Source: Gp6-AA40 sp963741135 (GTDB lineage Bacteria; Acidobacteriota; Vicinamibacteria; Vicinamibacterales; UBA2999). From it: DNA of 64,000 nucleotides. This document shows, one piece after another, positions 25,255 through 32,596 of this stretch. The position numbers were made by a program, and so were the translations under genes. The notes under the pieces are model-generated. The model was not told the DNA's origin. It did not search any database and saw nothing but the letters and a program-made list of their open reading frames with translations. The stretch lies in contig CAVUHC010000002.1 of NCBI GenBank assembly GCA_963741135.1, positions 62,001-126,000 of the forward strand, in the 5' to 3' direction. Position 1 is the first letter of the stretch, and each line of letters starts with the position of its first letter.

Positions 25255-27144
25255 CACACGTCCTTCACGTTCCTGCCGGCGAGCGCTTCGCGCACCGAGC
25301 GGTTCATCGTCACCTCTGCGAGGTGCTGCGTCGCATGGTTGAGCGCGTGCGTCTTGTCCTGGATGACGGCGCGGTCCGTGCTGTCCATCGACGCTTTCAG
25401 CGCCGTCAGGGCCGCATCGATGCGCTCGCGTTCGCCCGCCTCGAGCTGCTCGGCCGCGATGGCGGCGAAATCGGGCCGCCGCAGGACCTTGTCCGTCGCC
25501 TGGATCACGCTTTCGGCTTCGTTGCGCGCGTCGATCAGCAGCCGCGCCTCGAAGTCGGCCTCCGCATGCTCGAACGATTCGATCAACATGCGCTCCACTT
25601 CCTCGTCCGTCAGCCCGTACGACGGCTTCACTTCGATCGACTGTTCGATGCCGGTTCGCAGCTCGCGGGCGGCGACGCTCAGGATCCCGTTGGCGTCGAT
25701 CTGGAACCCCACCTCGATGCGTGGCAGCCCTGCCGGCATCGGCGGAATGCCCTTCAGGTGGAGGTGCGCGAGCGACCGGCAGTCGGCCGCGAGCTCCCGC
25801 TCACCCTGCAGCACGTGGATGTCGACGCCGGTCTGGTTGTCGACGCCGGATGTGAACATCTCGCGGCCGCTGGCCGGGATCGTCGAGTTGCGCAGGATGA
25901 TCTTCGACACGACGCCGCCCATCGTCTCGATGCCGAGCGAGAGGGGCGTGACGTCGAGCAGGAGCATCTCGCGGCGCCCGCTCAGGAGAATATCGGCTTG
26001 GACGGCAGCACCAAGGGCGACCACTTCGTCGGGATTCAGCTCGCTGTGCGGCTCGCGGGCGAAGAGCTCCTGGACGACGCGGCGAACCAGCGGAATGCGC
26101 GTCGAGCCGCCGACGAGGACCGCTTCGTCGATGTCCCGTGCTTCGAGACCCGCATCCGCCAGTGCCTGGCGGCACGGGTCGAGCGTCCGCTCGACAAGCG
26201 GCCGAATCAGTCGCTCGAAGTCGGCGCGGGTGATTCGCTTCCGATAGCCGGCGGGTACGCCAGGCGACGGCTCAACCCTGATCTCGGCTTCCTCGACATC
26301 AGACAGATCCAACTTCGCCTGGATGACCGCCTTTCGGATCTCCTGGATTGCCTGAGGAGACAGTTGCGGTCGCGGACGACGGTTGCGGCGCGGACCCTTT
26401 GGGTCCGCGAGACGAGATCTCCGCGATCACCTGCTCGACCAGCAGCCGATCGATGTCGTCGCCGCCGAGGTGCGTGTCGCCATTGGTCGCCAGCACCTGG
26501 AACACGCCATCCTCGACCTTGAGAATCGAAATGTCGAACGTTCCGCCGCCAAGATCGTAGACCGCGATCGTCCCGCGGTTACGCTTGTCCAGGCCGTACG
26601 CCAGCGATGCCGCTGTCGGCTCGTTGATGATGCGGAGCACTTCGAGACCCGCGAGGCGCCCGCCGTCGCGCGTGGCGGTCCGTTGCGCATCGTTGAAGTA
26701 CGCGGGCACCGTGATGACCGCGCGGTCCACCTCGAAATCGAACTCACCGCGCTGGCGGAAATGCTCTTCGGCTCGATGCTTCAGCTCGCGAAGCACGAAC
26801 GCGGAGATTTCCGGCGGCGTGAACTCGCGATCCGCGATCCCGATGCGGACGACGCCGCCGGTTTCGCCGCTGATCCGGAAAGGCAACAGATTCGCTTCGC
26901 CGCGGACGTCCTCGATGCCGCGGCCCATGAAGCGCTTCACCGAGTAGACGGTGCGCGTCGGCGCCGTCAGCAGGCGGCGCTGTGCCTCGCGACCGACGAA
27001 GATCGTCCCGTCTTCACCAACGGAGACAATCGACGGCACAAGGGCATCGCCGCTGTCGTCGCGGATGACCACCGGCACGCCGCTATCGACATAGGCGACA
27101 AGGCTGTTGGTGGTCCCGAGATCGATGCCGACGACTTTGCCCAC
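25254..27144 (-). CDS. hscA: Hsp70-type chaperone HscA (one frameshift)
   Basis: The N-terminal half (27144 to about 26350) has the ATPase motifs GIDLGTTNSLVAYV, VPAYFNDAQRTATRDGGRLAGL, NEPTAASLAYGL and YDLGGGTFDISIL. The second frame holds VLVGGSTRIPLVRR, LLLDVTPLSLGIETMGG and the substrate domain. The frames change between LGGDDIDRLLVEQVIAEI and LSPQAIQEIRKAV. A GCGGACCC palindrome sits at this junction, adding SRGPKGSAP. HscA with HscB transfers clusters from IscU, whose LPPVK target is present here. The shift is either an assembly error or damage linked to the insertion. Confidence 0.85.
26385..26409. repeat. Short-form GCGGACCC palindrome inside hscA
   Basis: GCGGCGCGGACCC, TTT, then GGGTCCGCG. 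On the coding strand it reads CGCGGACCCAAAGGGTCCGC and is translated as SRGPKGSAP, immediately before the hscA frameshift. Confidence 0.9.
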
Positions 27145-27146
27145 GT

Positions 27147-27884
27147 CTACTTACTGCCGGCCGCCGGCTGCCCGCTGCCGGCTGAAAGGTTCGCGACCTC
27201 ACGTTCGATGGTCGCGAGCAGGTTGTTGATGTAGTTGCGCTCGAGGAGACGCTCGCGCAGCGCGTCGAGGGTCTCTCGCTTCTCGGCTGCCGGCGACTGC
27301 TCCTGGCTGTCCCAGCGGGCGCTCAGCTCCTGTAACTGCCGCTCGTGCTCTTCCCGTTTCTCATCGATTGGCTTTCGCGCGGATTCCAGCCTGACGCGAA
27401 GCGGCTCGGGATCGGTCCCTGACTCACGCAGCTCGCGAATCTCGTCAAGCTCCTCATTCAACGCGAATACTTCCTCGAGAAGCGACGGCGGAACTTTCGC
27501 GGTGCCCTCTTCAGATTTCGCGGGGGGCAATCCTTCGATCGCGAGCAAGTGTTCGACGCGCGAGACCGGATTCTTCAGCGCGCGATACGCATCGTTGAGG
27601 TATGACGACCGTTCGAGACTCGCCAGGCGCTCCGTTGGCGTGGCGTTGTAGTAATAGTCCGGGTGGAACTTGCGGCTCAGATCGCGGAAGCGCTTCTCGA
27701 GGTCCTGCGCATCGATCGTCAGGCGTCGGGGAAGGTCGAGGAACGCGAAGTAGTCACCATGGCGGCCCAACGCCAGGATGCGGCTGCACTGCGGGCAGAA
27801 ATGCTCGTCGACAGGGGCGCCCGCGCCGCAGCTGCGGCACTCGAGCATGGAAGGCGAACGGACAGGAATCGGTTCGGGAGTCAT
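27147..27884 (-). CDS. hscB: J-domain co-chaperone HscB with N-terminal zinc ribbon
   Basis: The 245-residue protein has an N-terminal CRSCGAGAPVDEHFCPQCSRI (two CxxC pairs, residues 16-35). The J-domain has FRDLSRKFHPDYYYNAT with the HPD triad, then the HscB C-terminal helical bundle (SLLEEVFALNEELDE). HscB delivers IscU to HscA. The zinc ribbon is known from eukaryotic HSC20 but is absent from classical enteric HscB. The C-terminal residues SAGSGQPAAGSK are encoded by GCCGGC-type repeat sequence. It lies two bases before hscA. Confidence 0.9.
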   Translation of the reverse strand: MTPEPIPVRSPSMLECRSCGAGAPVDEHFCPQCSRILALGRHGDYFAFLDLPRRLTIDAQDLEKRFRDLSRKFHPDYYYNATPTERLASLERSSYLNDAYRALKNPVSRVEHLLAIEGLPPAKSEEGTAKVPPSLLEEVFALNEELDEIRELRESGTDPEPLRVRLESARKPIDEKREEHERQLQELSARWDSQEQSPAAEKRETLDALRERLLERNYINNLLATIEREVANLSAGSGQPAAGSK

Positions 27885-27888
27885 GGTG

Positions 27889-27985
27889 AAGCAGGCAGCT
27901 GGCAGCAGGCAGCTGGCAGGCCCGATTACCTTCTTTTTCCGGCTGGATGCTTACTGCCGGCTGCCCGCTGCATGCTGCCGGCTGT
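27889..27985. repeat. GGCAGC/GCTGCC iterated-word palindrome
   Basis: GCAGGCAGCTGGCAGCAGGC words on the left face CTGCCGGCTGCCCGCTGC words on the right, with a T-rich loop. It fills the iscA-hscB gap. Related words continue in the end of hscB at 27150-27180. Confidence 0.85.
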
Positions 27986-28311
27986 CATGCGCCGAAGGAG
28001 CTTCCGCAGCCGCAGGTCGACTTCGCGTTCGGGTTGCTGAAGACGAAGCCCTGGGTCAGCAGCGCGGTGTCGTAGTCGAGAGTCGTCCCCTTGAGGAAGA
28101 GCAGGCTCTTCTTGTCGACGAAAATTTTGGCGCCGGCCGGTCCCTCGAACACCTCATCGCCCAGACGTGGCTCGCGTTCCCACGAAAAGGTGTAGCTCAG
28201 GCCTGAACAGCCGCCACCCTTCACGCCCACACGAAGACCCCCATCGCTGATGCCCTGCTTGGCCATCAGCGACCTGATCTTCCGTGCCGCGCCTTCGCTG
28301 ATTTCGATCAT
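27985..28311 (-). CDS. iscA: A-type Fe-S carrier IscA
   Basis: The 108-residue HesB/IscA protein has the three cluster cysteines C35 (GGGCSGLSY), C100 and C102 (KSTCGCGSSF), and FVFSNPNA before the last pair. It receives clusters or iron and passes them to targets. ATG 28311 has GGAGACC upstream. It is the fourth gene of the operon. Confidence 0.93.
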   Translation of the reverse strand: MIEISEGAARKIRSLMAKQGISDGGLRVGVKGGGCSGLSYTFSWEREPRLGDEVFEGPAGAKIFVDKKSLLFLKGTTLDYDTALLTQGFVFSNPNAKSTCGCGSSFGA

Positions 28312-28319
28312 GGTCTCCT

Positions 28320-28337
28320 GTCCGCCTAAAGGCGGAC
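28320..28337. repeat. GTCCGCCT hairpin element
   Basis: GTCCGCCTAAAGGCGGAC is a perfect inverted repeat in the iscU-iscA gap, followed by ACTAC. Copies with the same ends occur at 38.4 and 39.2 kb. Confidence 0.9.
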
Positions 28338-28363
28338 ACTACCTACTACGTACGACGCTTTGC

Positions 28364-28795
28364 CTATGCGCTCGGTTGCGCGTGCTGAGCTGCCGGCTTC
28401 GCGCCCTTCAGCTCATCCTGCTTCTTCTTGTAGTCGGCAATGGCCGCCTTGATCGCATCCTCGGCAAGAACCGAGCAATGAATCTTCACAGGCGGAAGCG
28501 ATAGCTCGGCGACGATCTCGGTGTTCTTGATGGCGAGCGCCTGGTCCACGGTCTTGCCCTTCAGCCACTCGGTCGCAAGGCTTGAGCTGGCAATCGCGGA
28601 GCCGCACCCGAACGTCTTGAACTTCGCATCGTCGATGACGCCGGTGTCGGGATTGACCTTCACCTGGAGCTTCATCACGTCGCCGCATTCCGGCGCGCCG
28701 ACGAGCCCGGTACCGACGTTCGCGTCATCCTTCGGCAGCGACCCGACGTTGCGCGGATTCTCGTAGTGATCGACGACCTTGTCTGAGTAAGCCAT
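28364..28795 (-). CDS. iscU: Fe-S scaffold IscU
   Basis: The 143-residue protein carries ligands C37 (APECGD), C64 (TFGCGSAIASSSLATEW) and C107 (IHCSVLAEDAI). The HscA recognition motif LPPVK is at 100-104. The N-terminal YSDKVVDHYENPRNVG is typical. The C-terminal tail (GAKPAAQHAQPSA) is a lineage extension. It builds [2Fe-2S] clusters with sulfur from IscS. Confidence 0.95.
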   Translation of the reverse strand: MAYSDKVVDHYENPRNVGSLPKDDANVGTGLVGAPECGDVMKLQVKVNPDTGVIDDAKFKTFGCGSAIASSSLATEWLKGKTVDQALAIKNTEIVAELSLPPVKIHCSVLAEDAIKAAIADYKKKQDELKGAKPAAQHAQPSA

Positions 28796-28809
28796 TTTCT
28801 TTTTCTCCT

Positions 28810-28860
28810 GCGGCGCGGACCCTTCGGGTCCGCGGTAGCGTGGACCTTGTCAGGTCCGCG
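28810..28860. repeat. Two GGACC hairpins between iscS and iscU
   Basis: GCGGCGCGGACCCTTCGGGTCCGCGG is followed by GGACCTTGTCAGGTCC. The first is the short form of the GCGGACCC family. The pair could weaken transcription downstream of iscS. Confidence 0.9.
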
Positions 28861-30075
28861 TCAGTGCGACACCCACTGCATCTTGGAAAGGTCCACGCCT
28901 TCCTTCACCATCTCATACAGCGGCGACATCTCGCGGAGTCTCCGCACGACTTTCGTCAGCTTGTCGACCACGTAGTCGACCTCTTCATCGGTGGTCCAGC
29001 GACCGAGACCAAAGCGGATCGACGAATGCGCCAGGTCGTCGCCGGCGCCAAGCGCCTTGAGCACGTAGGACGGCTCGAGGCTGGCCGACGTGCACGCCGA
29101 TCCGGACGACACCGCCACGTCGTTGATGCCCATCAGCAGCGACTCGCCCTCGACATACGCGAAGCTGATGTTCAGGTTGTGCGGCAGCCGGTGCTCCATC
29201 GAGCCGTTGATGTAGATCTCGTCAAGACTCTTGTGGAGCTCAGCGTTCAGGTGATCGCGCAACCTGCGCAGGCGCTCGGTGTCCTTGACCATCTCCTGCT
29301 TGCACAGCTCCGCGGCCTTCCCGAGGCCGACGATACCGGTGACGTTCAGCGTCCCTGAGCGCATGCCGCGCTCGTGACCGCCGCCGCTGATCTGCTCCGC
29401 GAGCAGCACGCGCGGATTCCGGCGCCGCACGTAGAGCGCGCCGACGCCCTTCGGGCCGTAAATCTTGTGGCCGCTGATCGAGACGAGATCCACTTTCAGC
29501 GCGGTCACGTCGAACGGCACTTTGCCGACCGCCTGCACACCGTCGGTGTGGAACAGGATCCCTTTCTCCTTCGCGATCGCGCCAATCTCCGCGATCGGCT
29601 GAATGACACCGATCTCGTTGTTGGCCGTCATGATCGTGATGAGGATGGTCTTGTCCGTGATCGCAGCGCGGAGGTCGTCGAGGCTGATGCGGCCGTCCTT
29701 CTGGACCGGCAGATAGGTGACGCGCAGCCCCTGCTTCTCGAGCTTCTTGCACGTGTCGATCACCGCCTTGTGCTCGGTGACACAGGTGATGATGTGATTG
29801 CCCTTCTCGCGGTACATCTCGGCGGCGCCCTTGATCGCGAGATTGTTCGATTCGGTCGCACCGCTCGTGAAGATGACTTCCTTGGGGTTCGCGCCAATCA
29901 GGTCGGCGACCTGCTTGCGTGCGGCCTCCACCGCTTCCTCGGCTTCCCAGCCGAAAGGATGGTTGCGGCTCGCCGCGTTGCCAAACTTCTCGGTGAAGAA
30001 CGGCATCATCGCCTCGAGCACCCGTGGATCGACGGGCGTCGTGGCGTGGTAGTCCATGTAAATCGGAAGCTTCAT
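28861..30075 (-). CDS. iscS: Cysteine desulfurase IscS
   Basis: ATG 30075 with GGAG upstream gives a 404-residue PLP enzyme. The PLP lysine is K204 (SISGHKIYGPKG) and the sulfur-carrying cysteine is C328 (SSGSACTSAS). EHKAVIDTC and NNEIGVIQP are also present. It releases sulfur from cysteine as a persulfide for IscU and other acceptors. The cysM-JAMM-CysO block lies next to it upstream of iscR. Confidence 0.96.
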   Translation of the reverse strand: MKLPIYMDYHATTPVDPRVLEAMMPFFTEKFGNAASRNHPFGWEAEEAVEAARKQVADLIGANPKEVIFTSGATESNNLAIKGAAEMYREKGNHIITCVTEHKAVIDTCKKLEKQGLRVTYLPVQKDGRISLDDLRAAITDKTILITIMTANNEIGVIQPIAEIGAIAKEKGILFHTDGVQAVGKVPFDVTALKVDLVSISGHKIYGPKGVGALYVRRRNPRVLLAEQISGGGHERGMRSGTLNVTGIVGLGKAAELCKQEMVKDTERLRRLRDHLNAELHKSLDEIYINGSMEHRLPHNLNISFAYVEGESLLMGINDVAVSSGSACTSASLEPSYVLKALGAGDDLAHSSIRFGLGRWTTDEEVDYVVDKLTKVVRRLREMSPLYEMVKEGVDLSKMQWVSH

Positions 30076-30106
30076 CGTCTTCTCCGGCAATCCGAAAGAT
30101 CCGCCC

Positions 30107-30568
30107 TTACGTTCGCGCGTTATGCAGCACCGCGGCGCGCGAAACCGACACCGGCGAAGGCACATTCTCCGCCGCGATCTCCGCAAGCGTCACGGTTCCA
30201 AGAGCTGCCGCAATCCGTTCGCGAATCTGCCATAGCGGATCGCGGACGCTGCACTTGCTGTACTGCTCGCAGTCGTTCTTTTCCGTCGAGCACGCAGTCA
30301 CGGTGAAGGGGCCGTCAATCGCCTCGATGACATCCGCCACGCTGATCGTCGTGGGCGGCCGTCCCAGCGTGTATCCGCCGCGCGTCCCCTGCGTCGAGGC
30401 CAGCAGGCCGATCCGGACCAGACGCTGAAGCACCTTCGCCATCAGCTCGATCGGGATGTCGTACTGCTCCGCGATCTCGCGGGCACTGGTAGACGAGGGG
30501 CTGCTGTTCTGGGCGAGATGTTTCATCGCCATGAGCGCGTAGTCAGCTTTTTTTGACAGCCTCAGCAT
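30107..30568 (-). CDS. iscR: Fe-S cluster regulator IscR (Rrf2 family)
   Basis: The 153-residue protein has an Rrf2 winged helix (MLRLSKKADYALMAMKHLA, GTRGGYTLGRPP). Cluster cysteines are C93, C100 and C106 (ACSTEKNDCEQYSKC). It senses cluster status and represses the isc operon. It is the first gene of that operon, directly downstream of an IscR-type operator. Confidence 0.93.
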   Translation of the reverse strand: MLRLSKKADYALMAMKHLAQNSSPSSTSAREIAEQYDIPIELMAKVLQRLVRIGLLASTQGTRGGYTLGRPPTTISVADVIEAIDGPFTVTACSTEKNDCEQYSKCSVRDPLWQIRERIAAALGTVTLAEIAAENVPSPVSVSRAAVLHNART

Positions 30569-30578
30569 GTGGTTCTGC

Positions 30579-30606
30579 TAAATCCGACTGCAGTAGTCGT
30601 ATATTA
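30579..30606 (-). promoter_or_regulatory. IscR-type operator and isc promoter
   Basis: On the minus strand, TTAATATACGACTACTGCAG followed by TCGGATT contains GACT-N5-AGTC inside an ATA...ATT frame. This resembles the E. coli type 1 IscR site. TAATAT is the likely -10. It lies 11-38 bases before iscR. Confidence 0.7.
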
Positions 30607-30704
30607 ACCGATCCCACCGCGCCCGGATCGAAAAACGTCGTTTTTCAGCTCGGCAGGTCCCAAACTCCATGCACCACGGCATCGGCGCCCCTCGACGAGG
30701 CGCC

Positions 30705-32183
30705 TCAATACTTGGGCTGGGACGGGTCGACCTTGTCGATCCATTCCAGGATTCCGCCACGGAGGTTCTTGACCCGCTTGAACCCCACTGATTGGAGAAA
30801 TTCCACAGCTTTCGCGCTGCGGCCGCCCATCTTGCAATGCGCGACGATGTCCTTGTCCTTCGACAGCTCCGCGTAGCGACGCGGCAACTCGCCGAGCGGA
30901 ATCAGGACCGAACCCGGAATCCGGTTGATCTGGTACTCGTTTGGCTCGCGCACGTCGAGAACCAGCACATCTTCGCCCCCGTCCAGCCGCTTCTTCAGAT
31001 CGACCGGCGTAGTCTCCCAATCGCTCACACCTGCTCCTGTCGTTTGGCCGGCTGCCGGCTCCGGCCGGATGCCGCAGAACTGCTCGTAGTCGATTAACTT
31101 CGTGACCGTCGGATGGGTGCCGCATACGGGGCATTCCGGATCCTTCCGGAGCTTCAGCTCGCGGAAGCGCATCTTCAAGGCGTCGTAGATCAGGAAGCGG
31201 CCGATCAACGGCTCGCCAATACCAAGGATCAACTTGATCGCTTCAGTTGCCTGGATGACGCCGATGATGCCAGGCAGCACGCCCAGCACTCCGCCTTCGG
31301 CGCAACTCGGAACGAGTCCCGGCGGCGGCGGCTCCGGATAGAGGCAGCGATAGCACGGCCCTTCCTTGGTGGCGAACACCGACGCCTGGCCCTCGAAGCG
31401 AAAGATGCTGCCGTACGCGTTCGGCTTGCCGGTCAGAACGCAGGCATCATTGACCAGGTATCGCGTTGGGAAGTTGTCGGTGCCGTCGAGAATGACATCG
31501 TACGGGCGAAACAGCTCAAGCGCGTTGTCCGATGTCACCGTCGTCTCGTACGTGTCGATCTGAATGTGCGGATTCAGCCCGTGAAGCTTGTCCTTGGCCG
31601 ACGCGAGCTTCGAACGGCCGACATCGGACGTCGAGTGGAGCAGTTGGCGCTGCAGGTTGCTGAAGTCGACGACGTCAAAATCGACGATGCCGATGCGGCC
31701 GACACCTGCTGCTGCGAGATACATCGCTGCCGGAGACCCCAGGCCGCCGGCGCCGATGCAGAGCACGCTGCCGGCCTTCAGCTTACGCTGACCGTCGATG
31801 CCGACCTCCGGCATGATCAGGTGCCGCGAGTAGCGTCTGATCTCGTCTTGCGATAACTCGGTGGCCGCGGCGCGGACCCTTGGGTCCGCGGTTGGTGTCT
31901 CCGTGGGCACCCCCCCAGCTACCGACGGCACGATGCTGAGCGAATCGCCCGGCTTGACCGGCGTCTTTTCCTTCTGGAGGTACCGGATGTCCTCGTCATT
32001 CAGATAGACGTTCACGAAGTTCCGCAGCCGGCCATCGTCGGCGTACAGGTGCTTGCGCAGACCTTCGTGCTTCGTCGTGAGATCGGCGAGCAGCTCGCCA
32101 ACGGTGCCGCCGGTGACCTCAACCGACTCTTTCTTGTCGGTAAACGGACGCAGCGGGGTCGGGATGTGAATGGTGTTAGGCAT
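30705..32183 (-). CDS. Fused sulfur-carrier (CysO/MoaD-like), E1-like MoeZ/MoeB and rhodanese protein
   Basis: The 492-residue protein has three parts. Residues 1-91 are a ubiquitin-like sulfur carrier ending SIVPSVAGG, the C-terminal Gly-Gly of CysO/MoaD. Residues 109-390 are an E1-like MoeB/MoeZ domain with GIDGQRKLKAGSVLCIGAGG, CxxC pairs at 277/280 and 351/354, and the catalytic Cys candidate C294. Residues 395-492 are a rhodanese with C450 (IVAHCKMGGRS). The E1 adenylates and thiolates the carrier's Gly-Gly, which here is internal (G90-G91). Linker residues 98-107 are encoded by a palindromic repeat. The JAMM peptidase gene lies 3 bases upstream and cysM before that. Confidence 0.9.
   Translation of the reverse strand: MPNTIHIPTPLRPFTDKKESVEVTGGTVGELLADLTTKHEGLRKHLYADDGRLRNFVNVYLNDEDIRYLQKEKTPVKPGDSLSIVPSVAGGVPTETPTADPRVRAAATELSQDEIRRYSRHLIMPEVGIDGQRKLKAGSVLCIGAGGLGSPAAMYLAAAGVGRIGIVDFDVVDFSNLQRQLLHSTSDVGRSKLASAKDKLHGLNPHIQIDTYETTVTSDNALELFRPYDVILDGTDNFPTRYLVNDACVLTGKPNAYGSIFRFEGQASVFATKEGPCYRCLYPEPPPPGLVPSCAEGGVLGVLPGIIGVIQATEAIKLILGIGEPLIGRFLIYDALKMRFRELKLRKDPECPVCGTHPTVTKLIDYEQFCGIRPEPAAGQTTGAGVSDWETTPVDLKKRLDGGEDVLVLDVREPNEYQINRIPGSVLIPLGELPRRYAELSKDKDIVAHCKMGGRSAKAVEFLQSVGFKRVKNLRGGILEWIDKVDPSQPKY
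31867..31891. repeat. Short-form GCGGACCC palindrome encoding the fusion linker
   Basis: GCGGCGCGGACCC, TT, then GGGTCCGCGG. On the coding strand it reads as T-A-D-P-R-V-R-A-A in frame between the Gly-Gly of the carrier and the E1 domain. Confidence 0.9.
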
Positions 32184-32186
32184 AAG

Positions 32187-32594
32187 TCAGCTGTTCAGAT
32201 CTTCCTGGTCGAAGACGGAGCGGTCCTCGCGAAGGCGCCACGACGTCATGTCTCCTGAGACGCCCTCGCGGACAGAAACGATTACATACGAAAAGTAGGG
32301 CCAGGCGTGGTCCAAATCGTATTGCGACGGACGCGCCGGGTGGTCCGGGTGCGAGTGATAAAACCCCATCAGCTCAGCGCCGACGTCGCTCGCGCGCCGC
32401 TCGGCCGCCTGATAATCCCGCGGACGCACCAGAAACCTCCTCCGAGGCCCTTCTTCCGTCATGTTCGGCAGCGCGAAGGTATCCGAGACGACGCCGTCGC
32501 GGCCAATGAGGGCGCCGCAACACTCGTTCGGATACGTCTCCGCGCCATGCGCGCGAATCGCCGCATCCACGTGCGGCTCAAGGTCCAGCCCCAT
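32187..32594 (-). CDS. mec: JAMM/Mec-type metallopeptidase
   Basis: ATG 32594 gives a 135-residue single-domain JAB1/MPN protein. The zinc-site motif is complete: E24 (NECCGALIG), H80 and H82, S90 and D93 (GFYHSHPDHPARPSQYD). Mec of actinobacteria frees cysteine from the CysO C-terminus; JAMM enzymes also cut after Gly-Gly of Ubl proteins. Its neighbours, cysM upstream and the CysO-MoeZ fusion downstream, match the O-phosphoserine/CysO cysteine pathway. Here it may additionally have to cut the fusion to expose Gly-Gly (inference). Confidence 0.9.
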   Translation of the reverse strand: MGLDLEPHVDAAIRAHGAETYPNECCGALIGRDGVVSDTFALPNMTEEGPRRRFLVRPRDYQAAERRASDVGAELMGFYHSHPDHPARPSQYDLDHAWPYFSYVIVSVREGVSGDMTSWRLREDRSVFDQEDLNS

Positions 32595-32596
32595 TG

